This document shows positions 1 through 8,811 of a stretch of 64,000 bases of DNA, piece after piece. A program made the position numbers and the translations under genes. Source of the DNA: JAADJA01 sp963840975 (GTDB lineage: Bacteria > Bacteroidota > Bacteroidia > Bacteroidales > JAADJA01); assembly GCA_963840975.1 (NCBI GenBank), contig CAWJBC010000015.1, positions 1-64,000 on the forward strand, written 5' to 3'. Under the pieces are notes generated by a model. That model did no database searches. It was not told the origin of the DNA and saw nothing but the letters and a program-made list of their open reading frames with translations. Numbering within the stretch: position 1 is the stretch's first letter; the number at the start of each line of letters is the position of its first letter.

Positions 1-2
1 AT

Positions 3-110
3 ACAATAATTATTGAATTAGCGGCTGATACCATACAACTAAGCCTTGCCAAAGATTATACGGGAAACGAATACCGTTTAAGTGAATACCAGTTACGTTC
101 CGATAGCTGA
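3..110 (+). CDS. 3' end of an unrecognised protein (partial)
   Basis: An open frame runs from the window edge to a TGA at 108-110 and encodes 35 C-terminal residues ending in QLRSDS. It has no stop codon and ordinary codon use, so it is probably the tail of a gene that starts outside the window. The fragment is too short to name a family, and no sorting or membrane motif is visible in it. Confidence 0.35.
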   Translation, partial: TIIIELAADTIQLSLAKDYTGNEYRLSEYQLRSDS

Positions 111-134
111 ATTGGAAGACTGATAACTGGGGTT

Positions 135-264
135 AAGTTTATAAACTTCATCCCCTTTTCATTTAATGCCCGCATTTCCCTTTCTATAATTGGCACCAAC
201 TGAAGCTTCCCGAAAATAATTATCCTTAAATCCCTTGTTTGTTAAATAAATGTTAATACTATTG
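135..264. repeat. ~125-bp imperfect direct repeat, copy 1
   Basis: This stretch upstream of the first FISUMP gene matches 2778-2900 in the same orientation with scattered mismatches and small indels. The shared core includes GCATTTCCCTTTCTATAATT. The two copies flank the FISUMP gene. Nothing else gene-like is seen between 111 and 326. Confidence 0.6.
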
Positions 265-326
265 CAGCATATAGCTCTTATACCCTTACATAATATGGCT
301 TTATACTTAAATTAAACTTGTCCATT

Positions 327-2288
327 ATGAAAAAAAATTCCATTATCCCCGTCGCGCTTATTTTCATGCTTTCCCTGCAGCTTAATGCTCAGATTACACT
401 TAACCTGAAAGCCTTCCTTGAAGGTCCGTTTAACGGATCAGTTATGAATACAGCATTGAATCCTCAGAATTTGATCCCATTGAGCCAGCCCTACATTGGT
501 TCGCCATGGAACTATACAGGAACAGAACAGGTAAGTTCAATACCGAATGGCAATGTTGTGGATTGGGTCCTGGTTGAGCTAAGAGAAACAACCGGCGATG
601 CCTCCACTGCTTCTCAGGATAAAATGATAAACCGGCAGGCTGCTTTTATTAAGGCAGACGGAAGTATCGTTGGAACTGACGGTAGTAGTATGATTACTTA
701 TAACGGTGCTGTTACAGGCAACCTTTATATTGTCATTTGGCATCGCAACCACCTTGCTGTCATGTCATCCGGAGTGCTGACCAACACTGGGGGCGTTTAC
801 GCCTGGGATTTCACTGACCAACTTGGCAAAGCTTATCTTGACGGACAAAAGTCAATCGGAACAAATGTATTTGGAATGGCTGGAGGAGACAGCGATGCAA
901 ATGGAATTGTCGGGCAAAGTGATAAAGATGCCCACTGGACACCAGATGCAGGTGATCAGGGCTATAAACCCGGCGACCTGAACCTTGACGCCCAGGTAAA
1001 CAACAGGGACAAAGATGATGTATGGAAACCGAATATTGGTAAAACGACCAAAGTACCCTTTATTGTACCATTTGTTTGCGGCAATGATTTTATTGATTCC
1101 CGCGACGGACAAACTTATTCTTCAGTACTTATCGGCGACCAGTGCTGGATGGCTGAAAACCTGAACATAGGAACCCGCATTGATGGAATTGAAGACCAAA
1201 CCGATAATGCCATTTTTGAGAAGTATTGTTACGATAATAATGAAGCAAATTGTGATACTTATGGAGGCCTTTATCAATGGAACGAGATGATGCAGTATGT
1301 AATTACTGCGGGAGTCAAAGGTATTTGCCCAACAGGATGGCATCTGCCAACCGACGGGGAGTGGACAGCGCTTACAGATGTTCTGGGAGGTGCTAGTGTT
1401 GCTGGTGGTAAAATGAAAGCTACGGGAACAATAGAAGAAGGTACGGGCTTGTGGTATGCTCCTAATAACGGAGCAACAAATGAAAGCGGTTTTACTGTGC
1501 TTCCGGGTGGTGAACGATATGATGATGGTAATTTTTATGATAAGGGTTACTACCCCTTCTTCTGGTCGTCAGAGGAGAATAATCCTGATCTTGCGTGGAG
1601 CCGGTACCTTCTCAACAGTGTTGCCACTGTGTACAGCATGAACCATGACAAAGCCTACGGTTTTAGTGTCCGTTGCATAAAAGACGCCCCACCCACCTGG
1701 AGTTGTGGAGATGTATTAATTGATGAACGCGACAGCCAAACCTACAATACCGTTGAAATAGGAACCCAATGCTGGATGGCTGAAAACTTAAATATAGGAA
1801 CGATGATTCCGGGAACCATCGGGCAGAGTAATAACGCTGTAATCGAAAAGTATTGCTACAATAACGATCCGGCCATGTGCGATGTATTTGGCGGATTGTA
1901 TCATTGGGCAGAATTAACTGGCTGGTGGAATCCTGGCGATATATGCCCTTTAGGATGGCATGTTCCATCATTGGATCAATGGAATGTATTGGTAAATCAT
2001 TTGGGTGGAACCGAAGTAGCAGGTGGCAAATTGAAAGAAGCAGGAACTGCGCATTGGAACGAACCAAATACAGGTGCAACAAATGAAAGCGGGTTTACCG
2101 CGCTTTCAGGTGGCTATTATGAAAATGGCACCTTCCTGCAAATGGGTAACTATAGTCAGTGGTGGACTTCCGGGGATTTATGGACATGGTATGCCACTTA
2201 TTTTGAGGCTGCTTATAATAATGACAATATCCCCAGCAATTACATTGCTCAGCATTATGGCTTTAGTGCCCGATGCGTTAAAGATTAA
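327..2288 (+). CDS. Secreted protein: Bacteroidota surface module + two FISUMP domains
   Basis: The 653-residue protein begins at the ATG at 327; an in-frame TTG at 318 adds three residues and is less likely. A signal peptide (about residues 1-22, ending LNAQ) directs export. Residues ~23-245 form a module closely resembling the C-terminus of the GEVED protein at 14956-18438. It contains the motif VVDW(V/I)L(V/L)ELRETTG, then IWHRNHL, then two Asp-rich loops (DSDANGIVGQSDKD and DLNLDAQVNNRDKDD) that look like dockerin/EF-hand calcium sites. Two FISUMP domains follow (~250-452 and ~460-653), each with QCWMAENL, a CP-GWH motif and a final VRC(I)KD or ARCVKD. FISUMP domains are common in surface proteins but have no firm biochemical role. 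No T9SS sorting domain is present, so the export route past the periplasm is unclear. The gene is followed by a strong hairpin terminator. Confidence 0.85.
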   Translation: MKKNSIIPVALIFMLSLQLNAQITLNLKAFLEGPFNGSVMNTALNPQNLIPLSQPYIGSPWNYTGTEQVSSIPNGNVVDWVLVELRETTGDASTASQDKMINRQAAFIKADGSIVGTDGSSMITYNGAVTGNLYIVIWHRNHLAVMSSGVLTNTGGVYAWDFTDQLGKAYLDGQKSIGTNVFGMAGGDSDANGIVGQSDKDAHWTPDAGDQGYKPGDLNLDAQVNNRDKDDVWKPNIGKTTKVPFIVPFVCGNDFIDSRDGQTYSSVLIGDQCWMAENLNIGTRIDGIEDQTDNAIFEKYCYDNNEANCDTYGGLYQWNEMMQYVITAGVKGICPTGWHLPTDGEWTALTDVLGGASVAGGKMKATGTIEEGTGLWYAPNNGATNESGFTVLPGGERYDDGNFYDKGYYPFFWSSEENNPDLAWSRYLLNSVATVYSMNHDKAYGFSVRCIKDAPPTWSCGDVLIDERDSQTYNTVEIGTQCWMAENLNIGTMIPGTIGQSNNAVIEKYCYNNDPAMCDVFGGLYHWAELTGWWNPGDICPLGWHVPSLDQWNVLVNHLGGTEVAGGKLKEAGTAHWNEPNTGATNESGFTALSGGYYENGTFLQMGNYSQWWTSGDLWTWYATYFEAAYNNDNIPSNYIAQHYGFSARCVKD

Positions 2289-2335
2289 AAACAACCAGCC
2301 CACAAGTACTAACTCTGCGGGCTGGTTGTTTATTC
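2289..2335 (+). terminator. Rho-independent-like terminator of the FISUMP gene
   Basis: The stop codon is followed immediately by a perfect 13-bp stem (AAACAACCAGCCC at 2289-2301 with its complement at 2319-2331), a 17-nt loop and a T-rich end. Confidence 0.8.
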
Positions 2336-2777
2336 TTAATTAATACAGCCTGATTAAATTTTGTTTATCCCTTTACGGGGAAAAGATCAATGTTTGTCTC
2401 TTTTCTTCTATTGAAATGTATGCCCTAACGGTCAAATTCTATTTCTCTTTATATTTTTCACAAGCTTTTTAACCTGATCCAAAATATTTTTCTTATGATC
2501 CTGGTAAATCAATTAGCCCGCAGGGCTTCAAGATCAATAGAATTAAGATTATAGTGACACCCGTTTGCCCGTCAGGGCATTAACATGGGAAAAGTAAAAA
2601 AGAGCAATTACCTTTAACAATTGATCCCCTTAAGGGGAAAAAGGTCAATGTTTTGATTTCGCCTTCTCGTTTCATACATCTTCTCCTTTCCCCGGAAGGT
2701 ACAGTAAACGAACACATTTTAGGTGATCACGAGAGTCACACCGAGAGCCGTAAGAGAAGGCAGATGCCTCTGGGCAA

Positions 2778-2900
2778 AGTTTATAATTTCATCTTTTTTC
2801 TTATGCCTGCATTTCCCTTTCTATAATTGCATCAACTGATTCTTACCGAAAATGATTGTCCTTAAAACCCTTGGTTGCTTAAATAATGTTAATCATTGTT
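2778..2900. repeat. ~125-bp imperfect direct repeat, copy 2
   Basis: Direct-repeat partner of 135-264. The similarity fades just where the terminal inverted repeat of the adjacent palindromic element begins (2891), so that element may have inserted at the end of this repeat. Confidence 0.6.
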
Positions 2901-3097
2901 GTCCGATTAAATTTAGAGATTCTTCGCTAACGCTCAGAATGACAATGACGTAGATGTTTTGTGGGAAGGGGCTTGCAGGCGGCTGAGCCGCCTGCAAGCC
3001 CCCTTCCTATAATTCAACACTTTGTCATTCTGAACGGAACGAAGTGAAGTGAAGAATCTCAAGTCTATTATTTCATTTTCATCGGACAACAATGATT
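2891..3097. repeat. Nested inverted-repeat element (MITE-like)
   Basis: Three concentric inverted repeats are visible. The outermost is a perfect 17-bp pair (AATCATTGTTGTCCGAT at 2891-2907, complement at 3081-3097). The middle pair is imperfect (GAGATTCTTC...CAGAATGACAA at 2916-2945 against 3021-3062). The central hairpin has about 20 bp (2964-2983 with 2987-3007), a 3-nt loop and one bulge. There is no coding capacity. The architecture fits a non-autonomous miniature element. The central GC-rich hairpin could also terminate transcription from the ATPase gene at 3105. Confidence 0.6.
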
Positions 3098-3104
3098 GTT
3101 AGTT

Positions 3105-4247
3105 TTATACAATCCAATCCAAATAGTTCTCAGGATTAATAACTTCAAAACTACTATTAGGATAGGCTTTTATCCAGGCAGAGGGTATTTTTGATTTCTT
3201 ACGGCTACCCCACTTTATTTCATAAGCATACAAGTTTCCACCACGTTCTTCAATCCAGTCAATTTCCTGCTGCTGATATGTTCTCCAGAAATAATTATGA
3301 ACCAGCATTTCATGGTATTGCTGGTGCTTAATCCTCTCCGAAAACAAATAATTTTCCCATAATTCCCCGATATCATTTCGCAGGGGTAAAGAATTAAAAT
3401 TTGTTGTCAACACATTTAATATACCATTGTCATAAAAGTACCATCGGCTTGTTTTGGTGATTTCATTCCGGAGGTTTCTGCTGAAACCAGGTATTTTGTA
3501 AATCACAAATACTTTTGAAAGTAAATCGAGGTAGCGTTCAACCGTATTCCGGCTCAACCCCAGCCGGCTCCCCAACTCCTCAAGCGAAACTTCTTTACCA
3601 ACCTGAAAAGCTATTAAACGAAGAAGATTCAGCATTTTATCTGAATTCCTTACCCCGTCAAATTCCAGAATATCCTTTAACAGGTAGGAACTTACTATTT
3701 CGCTGAGATAGGCTGCTTTTTCATGGTTACTTTCCAGGGCGACAACTTCAGGATAAGAGCCGTAAATAAGGCTTTCTTCGAGATTTGCTTTGGTTTGAAC
3801 CAGGTTTTCGATTGTTGAAAGCTCCATTTGAGCGAAAGGATACAAATAAAAGGAGTACTTTCTTCCGGTCAGAGGTTCGCCCAATTTGTTTGTCATATCA
3901 AAAACAGACGAACCCGTTACAATAATTTTGATGCCTTCAATGCTGTCAACCATCAGCTTTAAAGACAGTCCGATTTCAGGTATCTTTTGCGCTTCATCTA
4001 TGATCAGTAGCTTATTTGTACCAAGCAGTCTTTTATAATTTGCGACTGTCCGCTCATTCAATACTGCTTTAGTTGAAATTTCTTCACCATTCAGAAATAT
4101 AAATGGTTCTGTTATATGACTTTCAGATAAGTTTTTGAGAAAAAGCGTTTTACCAACCCGTCTTGCTCCTAATATGACCAAAACTTTATTAGGTTGTAAC
4201 TTGTTCAGCAAAACCTCGCGTATTGCTCTGTTTATATACGTTTTCAT
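3105..4247 (-). CDS. ATP-binding protein, AAA_14/DUF4143 family
   Basis: The 380-residue protein carries a P-loop near the N-terminus (GARRVGKT, residues ~28-35) and a Walker B motif (LLIIDEAQ). It then has a sensor-like TGSS motif, a central winged-helix-like stretch (SLEELGSRLGLSRNTVERYL) and a C-terminal DUF4143 part. The C-terminus contains a nuclease-like signature (WRTYQQQEIDWIEE...AYEIKW) resembling the PD-(D/E)XK fold seen in this family. These proteins are widespread, often in many copies per Bacteroidota genome, and their biological role is not settled. The gene stands alone, preceded by a possible -7 box (TAATTTTG, minus strand, 4264-4271). Confidence 0.85.
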   Translation of the reverse strand: MKTYINRAIREVLLNKLQPNKVLVILGARRVGKTLFLKNLSESHITEPFIFLNGEEISTKAVLNERTVANYKRLLGTNKLLIIDEAQKIPEIGLSLKLMVDSIEGIKIIVTGSSVFDMTNKLGEPLTGRKYSFYLYPFAQMELSTIENLVQTKANLEESLIYGSYPEVVALESNHEKAAYLSEIVSSYLLKDILEFDGVRNSDKMLNLLRLIAFQVGKEVSLEELGSRLGLSRNTVERYLDLLSKVFVIYKIPGFSRNLRNEITKTSRWYFYDNGILNVLTTNFNSLPLRNDIGELWENYLFSERIKHQQYHEMLVHNYFWRTYQQQEIDWIEERGGNLYAYEIKWGSRKKSKIPSAWIKAYPNSSFEVINPENYLDWIV

Positions 4248-4738
4248 CAGGATAATTTTGAAACAAAATTAATAAATATCTTCAATATACTGAAGGAATT
4301 TAATATAATTGCTTCAGTGAATTAGAGGAATTTCAATAATACATCCTTGCATCAATTCTGGACTTGGTTGTAATCTGCGCTCAGGAATGGATGGGTGTTA
4401 ATATAAAGTCCTGCTTTAAAATTACATAAATTACTTTTGTATAACCGCCTGTTGTAGTCAGTAGCAAAACATTGGCAATACAAAGAAATGCGAGTACATG
4501 AATGATGAAAATTTTAGGTTAACCAGTGAACCGTTTTGATGGTCATGGAATAACAACAAAAAAAAGTATAGATTTCCTTTTTGATTCTTTTTGCCGGAGG
4601 AACTAATTGCATGTCATAAATTTATTTCAACCTCTCGCCTCATCGTTAATATAAAACATAATACCGTTTGTCCATCAAAGTCAACCTTTGATAAATCTCC
4701 TGTATAAATATTTGTTTCTGAATATTATCTTTGTGCAA
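4248..4738. other. ~490-bp intergenic region
   Basis: No ORF, RNA gene or long repeat was recognised. Near its left end are two short palindromic motifs of the CTTCA-N-TGAAG type. At its right end, TATCTTTG (4726-4733) matches the Bacteroidota -7 box six bases before the LytTR start codon, which would imply a very short or absent leader. Confidence 0.4.
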
Positions 4739-5533
4739 ATGAAAAATTACAGCGCCATAGTTATTGATGACGAGCGAAATGTGAGGGAGGCATTGTCCAT
4801 ATCCCTCCGACAAAACTGTCCCGACATTTTTATTAGTGGCGCTGCGGCTTCGGCAGAACAAGGAAGGGAATTGCTGAGAACGAATGAGGTTGACATCATC
4901 TTTTTAGACATTTCGATGCCCCGCGAAAATGGTTTTGAATTCCTGAATTCAATTGATAAGCAGAATTACTGTATCATCTTCACGACTGCTTATGAAGAAT
5001 ATGCACTGAAAGCCATAAAAGCAAATGCCATTGACTATTTGCTGAAACCCATCAATCCTGAGGAACTTAAGGAATCGGTTCAAAAAGCGATTGCACATCT
5101 GGAACTCAGGCACCACAAACCCGAAATGCAGCAGGCTTATGCTGAGTCGTTAGGGAACCTGACTGAGCAGGTACAATCGGGCAGCAACCTGATAAAAAAA
5201 ATTACTGTAGCCGAACAATTCGGTTTCAAAGTGATAGATGTTGCCGACATAAAATACCTTGAAGCGGATACCCAATACACCATTCTTTTTCTGAAAGGAC
5301 CAGAACAAATTGTGTCGAGCAAATCCATTGGAGAGTTTGAGAAAATCCTTACCAACCCTGAATTTTTCCGCATCCATAAATCCATTATCATCAACCTGAA
5401 TTACCTGAAGGAGTTTTCGAGCTACCAGGGAAACTATGCGGTGTTGCAGGATAAATCAAAGTTGCTGATCTCGCGAAGGCGGCTGAATGAGTTTAAGGAA
5501 AAAGTAAGGGAGTTTTCAAGGCTGGTAAGTTGA
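4739..5533 (+). CDS. LytTR-family response regulator
   Basis: The 264-residue protein has an N-terminal receiver domain with the expected acidic pair (D10, D11), phospho-acceptor D57 in FLDISMP, and K103 in LLKPI. A C-terminal LytTR DNA-binding domain follows (~160-262), with the YLEA and FFRIHKS motifs typical of the family. The ATG at 4739 is preferred over the in-frame ATG at 4688, because the extra 17 residues precede the universally conserved start of the receiver fold. The next gene downstream is a LytS-type histidine kinase, so the two almost certainly form a two-component system. Its targets are unknown; the large surface-protein genes just downstream are candidates by position only. 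Confidence 0.92.
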   Translation: MKNYSAIVIDDERNVREALSISLRQNCPDIFISGAAASAEQGRELLRTNEVDIIFLDISMPRENGFEFLNSIDKQNYCIIFTTAYEEYALKAIKANAIDYLLKPINPEELKESVQKAIAHLELRHHKPEMQQAYAESLGNLTEQVQSGSNLIKKITVAEQFGFKVIDVADIKYLEADTQYTILFLKGPEQIVSSKSIGEFEKILTNPEFFRIHKSIIINLNYLKEFSSYQGNYAVLQDKSKLLISRRRLNEFKEKVREFSRLVS

Positions 5534-5542
5534 TCCGGATAA

Positions 5543-5655
5543 TTTTTTACCACGACAGGCAGCTATTACACATAGTATTTCACATAGTGATGCGACTTCA
5601 GATGAAATAGCTTTGAGGGATAAAACCTATGTGCTGACTATGATCCTATTATTGT
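5543..5655. repeat. CACATAG/CTATGTG intergenic repeat, copy A
   Basis: This spacer holds TTTTACCAC, TTTCACATAGTGAT, AAAACCTATGTG and ATGATCCTAT in the same order as at 29002-29099, where the element is a clearer inverted repeat. It is probably a degenerate copy of the same family. Confidence 0.4.
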
Positions 5656-5797
5656 TTATGTTAAAAAACACAATCGAAAATATAATAATAGCTTTGTGGG
5701 GTAAAATTCGATAATAAGTATATCCATCTAAGAATTTACTTGATGTTTAAACGGTATTTGAAGGTGATGAGGTATCTTTTCTTTTTGATGCTTCTGC

Positions 5798-8128
5798 TTG
5801 TTAAATCAGGGTTTTGCAGGAGATAATCCTTATATCCGGCATTACGGTATTTCGGATGGTTTGCTTACCAATACCATATATCATATTTCGCAGGATAAAG
5901 AAGGATTTTTATGGTTTTCGACTGATGCCGGAGTGGTAAAATACAACGGTACGGCGTTCTCCACTTTCAGAAAACGTGACGGACTTACCGATAAAGAAAT
6001 TCTATGGACAAAAGAAGATTCGCAGGGAAGGATTTGGATTTCCTCTTTCAAGGGGAATATCCATTTTTATTACAAAAATAAAATTTACAACCAGGAAAAC
6101 ACCGATTATCTGCGTGAGATTGACAGCAAAGAATTCATCATCGGATTTTATGAAGACAATGACAAAACCATTTTCCTTTACACGGTTTATGGACATATTT
6201 ACAGTCTGAATACAAAAAACGAAGTTAAAAAATGGCAACTTCCGATTAAAGAAAGGCTTTATTACATTTCAACCACTTCCGACAACAAGATGCTTGTGGT
6301 GAAGGGAAATGGAATATTTATGTCGGACGGTTTAAATGCCGACCTGAAGTTATTCAAACCCATTGACATTATCAATGTTTATCCTGCCGATAGCCAGGTT
6401 TACTGCGTAATAACAAACAACTATGAATTATTAAAATTCAGGCAGGAAAAACTTTTGGCTACCTATAACAATCCATTATTTAACCATAATCTGATCACCG
6501 TTCTACCGGATAATACAGGACTATTATGGGTTGGAAACTTCGACAGGGGCGTATATTGCCTGAAAGATAATCAGGTACTCTTCAATATTCCGGTCATTCA
6601 GCCTCAAATGATATTCGAGGACAGGGGCAACAATATCTGGATCACTTCGATGAAAGAGGCGATAGTGAAAATACATCCCGGATTTACCTCAATCCAACAG
6701 TTCTCTCCGTCATTCTTCGGTGATAATGGAATTTCAGCCGTCTGCCAAAAAGGTTCAGAAGACGTGTGGATAGCAAGTGCAAATACGATTTTCTACTATC
6801 ATAAAGGCAAAATCCAAACATTTTATCAGGGCGACAGGAATTTTTTCATAGATATACTTGTTGCTTTCAACAATGAATTGTGGTTCGGGAAAAAGAGCGA
6901 TGCGTTTTATGCCATTAAACCAAATCCAAAAAGCCCTGCAGGAGACAATTATGGGGAAATTTCAGCAAAACCAAAATTGATCAATCCATTTATCAAAGGT
7001 TTTTCGATGAGCAGCAACCTTGATGAGATTTGCATTCAGCAAATTAACGACTTGTATGTTTACCGAACCGATGCACCTTTGGCTACCCTGATATCTGCAA
7101 ACGAAAGGGTGTACTCAACCCATTACAACCCGGATCATCAACTTATAATCAGTTCGATTAGTGGAATTTCGCGGTGGATGAACGATACCCTAACCCCTTT
7201 TGATGAACTTAATCAATTCGATGGAAAGAAGATGGATGACCATCTGGTTATCAATGACACTTTGGAAGTTTTTAACATCGAAGGAGACAGCTTGTGGTTG
7301 TTAGCTGATCACAATTTTTATAACCTCACCTCAGGCATATCTTATCCCATCCGGCTTCCGATAGTAAAACTGTTGTACCATGAGCCTTTCCTTTACTTTA
7401 CCACAACTAATAAAATTTACAGGTTAATGATCCCGGCCGATTTTTCGGTGAACTCAAAAACAGACCTGCAACCTATTGACATCCGGTTCAACAGCATCCA
7501 TGACGCACTGTTTCAAAACGACACTTTGTTTATCGCCTCTGAAGACGGGTTGACATTGATTTCACCCAACGACTTCAGCAAGTTCAGCAGCAAAATAATT
7601 TCACCCTACTTTACAAATATCCAGGCAAAAGAAATGAAGCTCGATTTTGAAGAGGGTAAAGAAATTGTTTTGAGAGGCAATAACGACCTCCATATTGATT
7701 TTGATGCGATCAATTACTCCGAATCGCCGATAATTTATTCCTACAAATTAGAGGGGCTGGAAGTTAACTGGAATACAGGTCAGGAAATTTCTGTTGTCTA
7801 TAAAAATCTTTCTCCGGGAATTTACACTTTTAAGCTCAGGGCACGATCATTTTCAACCGACTGGAGCAAACCCATTCATCTTGTCGTCCGAATTCAACCT
7901 GCTTTCTATCAGCGAACCGTATTTATCATCCGCATGCATCGTCATGATGCTGGCGCTGATGCACTTTGTTTCACGTCGCTATATCCGGCGGCTGAAGAAG
8001 AGTCAGGAACTCAAAACCAAACTCATCACCTACGAGCAAAAAGCGCTTCAGTCAATGATGAACCCCCATTTCATTTTCAATTCATTGGGATCAATCCAAA
8101 ACTATTTGTTGCAAAACAAAGCCAATGA
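5798..8128 (+). CDS. Two-component sensor, N-terminal part (Reg_prop beta-propeller + Y_Y_Y); frameshifted
   Basis: This is the extracytoplasmic half of a hybrid-like sensor. It opens with IRHYGISDGLLTNTIYHISQD, runs through Reg_prop-type propeller repeats (for example DSQGRIWISS and DNTGLLWVGN), and ends with a Y_Y_Y domain (YKLEGLEVNW...GIYTFKLRAR). It lacks its own signal peptide. A good one (MFKRYLKVMRYLFFLMLLL) lies in the preceding frame from the ATG at 5743, and removing one G from the GGG at 5809-5811 joins the two to give SGFA-GDNP. Near 7905-7925 the frame is lost again and the residues after about 705 are nonsense; the kinase part continues in the next frame. The gene is either a decaying pseudogene or intact in reality and miscalled in this sequence. 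It follows its cognate LytTR regulator. Confidence 0.8.
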   Translation: MLNQGFAGDNPYIRHYGISDGLLTNTIYHISQDKEGFLWFSTDAGVVKYNGTAFSTFRKRDGLTDKEILWTKEDSQGRIWISSFKGNIHFYYKNKIYNQENTDYLREIDSKEFIIGFYEDNDKTIFLYTVYGHIYSLNTKNEVKKWQLPIKERLYYISTTSDNKMLVVKGNGIFMSDGLNADLKLFKPIDIINVYPADSQVYCVITNNYELLKFRQEKLLATYNNPLFNHNLITVLPDNTGLLWVGNFDRGVYCLKDNQVLFNIPVIQPQMIFEDRGNNIWITSMKEAIVKIHPGFTSIQQFSPSFFGDNGISAVCQKGSEDVWIASANTIFYYHKGKIQTFYQGDRNFFIDILVAFNNELWFGKKSDAFYAIKPNPKSPAGDNYGEISAKPKLINPFIKGFSMSSNLDEICIQQINDLYVYRTDAPLATLISANERVYSTHYNPDHQLIISSISGISRWMNDTLTPFDELNQFDGKKMDDHLVINDTLEVFNIEGDSLWLLADHNFYNLTSGISYPIRLPIVKLLYHEPFLYFTTTNKIYRLMIPADFSVNSKTDLQPIDIRFNSIHDALFQNDTLFIASEDGLTLISPNDFSKFSSKIISPYFTNIQAKEMKLDFEEGKEIVLRGNNDLHIDFDAINYSESPIIYSYKLEGLEVNWNTGQEISVVYKNLSPGIYTFKLRARSFSTDWSKPIHLVVRIQPAFYQRTVFIIRMHRHDAGADALCFTSLYPAAEEESGTQNQTHHLRAKSASVNDEPPFHFQFIGINPKLFVAKQSQ

Positions 8129-8672
8129 AGCCAGTTTGTATCTAAGCCAGTTTGCGCGATTGATAAGGCAAAACCTGAATTCAGCGAATTCCACCTATAT
8201 TTCCATTGAGGACGAAACCGACAGACTGATGAACTATTTAAGCCTTGAAAAACTAAGGCTGGATGACAAATTCGACTTTCAGATAATGGTAGCTCCCGAC
8301 ATCCTTACCGATGAAGTACTGATCCCCTCCATGATCATTCAACCGTTTGTTGAAAACGCTGTGTGGCATGGAATATCACCCATGAATGAAAAGGGGAAAA
8401 TAATTATTTCGTTCAAAAGAGAAACAGAAGATACATTAATGATCAGTATTGAAGACAATGGAGTCGGAATGAAACAATCGTCACAATATTTCAGCAAAAA
8501 TAACCATATCAGCATAGGCATGGAAACCACCCAAAAAAGGCTTAACCTGATCTGTAAACAACAAAAACTCAAATTTGAACTCGAATTCAGCGAGGTTCTG
8601 CCTGGAAACCCTTCACCCGGCACACGAATAAGTTTTATCATTCCTGTGAAATGTGACAATGATTTTTCCTGA
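7794..8672 (+). CDS. Two-component sensor, C-terminal part (His_kinase, LytS-like); frameshifted
   Basis: The meaningful part starts at about 7915, where it takes over from the upstream frame. It contains one membrane segment (SSACIVMMLALMHFV), a short linker, then a His_kinase domain with the phospho-acceptor His in MNPHFIFNSL (residue 92 of this frame). An N-box (QPFVENAVWHGI) and an ATP-lid motif (IEDNGVGM) follow. These are the marks of LytS/YehU-type kinases, which pair with LytTR regulators, as here. All catalytic motifs are intact, so a single-base insertion near the membrane segment is the only defect in this half. Confidence 0.82.
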   Translation: MSIKIFLREFTLLSSGHDHFQPTGANPFILSSEFNLLSISEPYLSSACIVMMLALMHFVSRRYIRRLKKSQELKTKLITYEQKALQSMMNPHFIFNSLGSIQNYLLQNKANEASLYLSQFARLIRQNLNSANSTYISIEDETDRLMNYLSLEKLRLDDKFDFQIMVAPDILTDEVLIPSMIIQPFVENAVWHGISPMNEKGKIIISFKRETEDTLMISIEDNGVGMKQSSQYFSKNNHISIGMETTQKRLNLICKQQKLKFELEFSEVLPGNPSPGTRISFIIPVKCDNDFS

Positions 8673-8761
8673 TTGATAACCTGACAAAACTTTGTTTCTA
8701 CCATTTCTTACCTCAAATAACCCTTTCCTGTATTGACTATGAAATTTGCACTTCAGCGAAA

Positions 8762-8769
8762 TACTTTTG
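8762..8769 (+). promoter_or_regulatory. -7 promoter box upstream of the 2026-aa surface protein
   Basis: TACTTTTG fits the Bacteroidota TAnnTTTG consensus 42 bp before the start codon. No well-spaced -33 TTTG was found, so only the -7 box is claimed. Confidence 0.4.
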
Positions 8770-8811
8770 TACTTTCTGAAAAAAGGCAAATAATAATTCA
8801 AATCATAGACT

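Larger units (their letters stand above)
2336..3104. other. Gene-free, repeat-rich spacer
   Basis: No convincing ORF is seen. A motif of the form ATCCC-TT-GGGGAAAA followed by GTCAATGTTT-like sequence occurs twice (about 2368-2415 and 2622-2690). The second copy of the ~125-bp repeat and the nested inverted repeat listed separately fill the right half. Confidence 0.55.
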
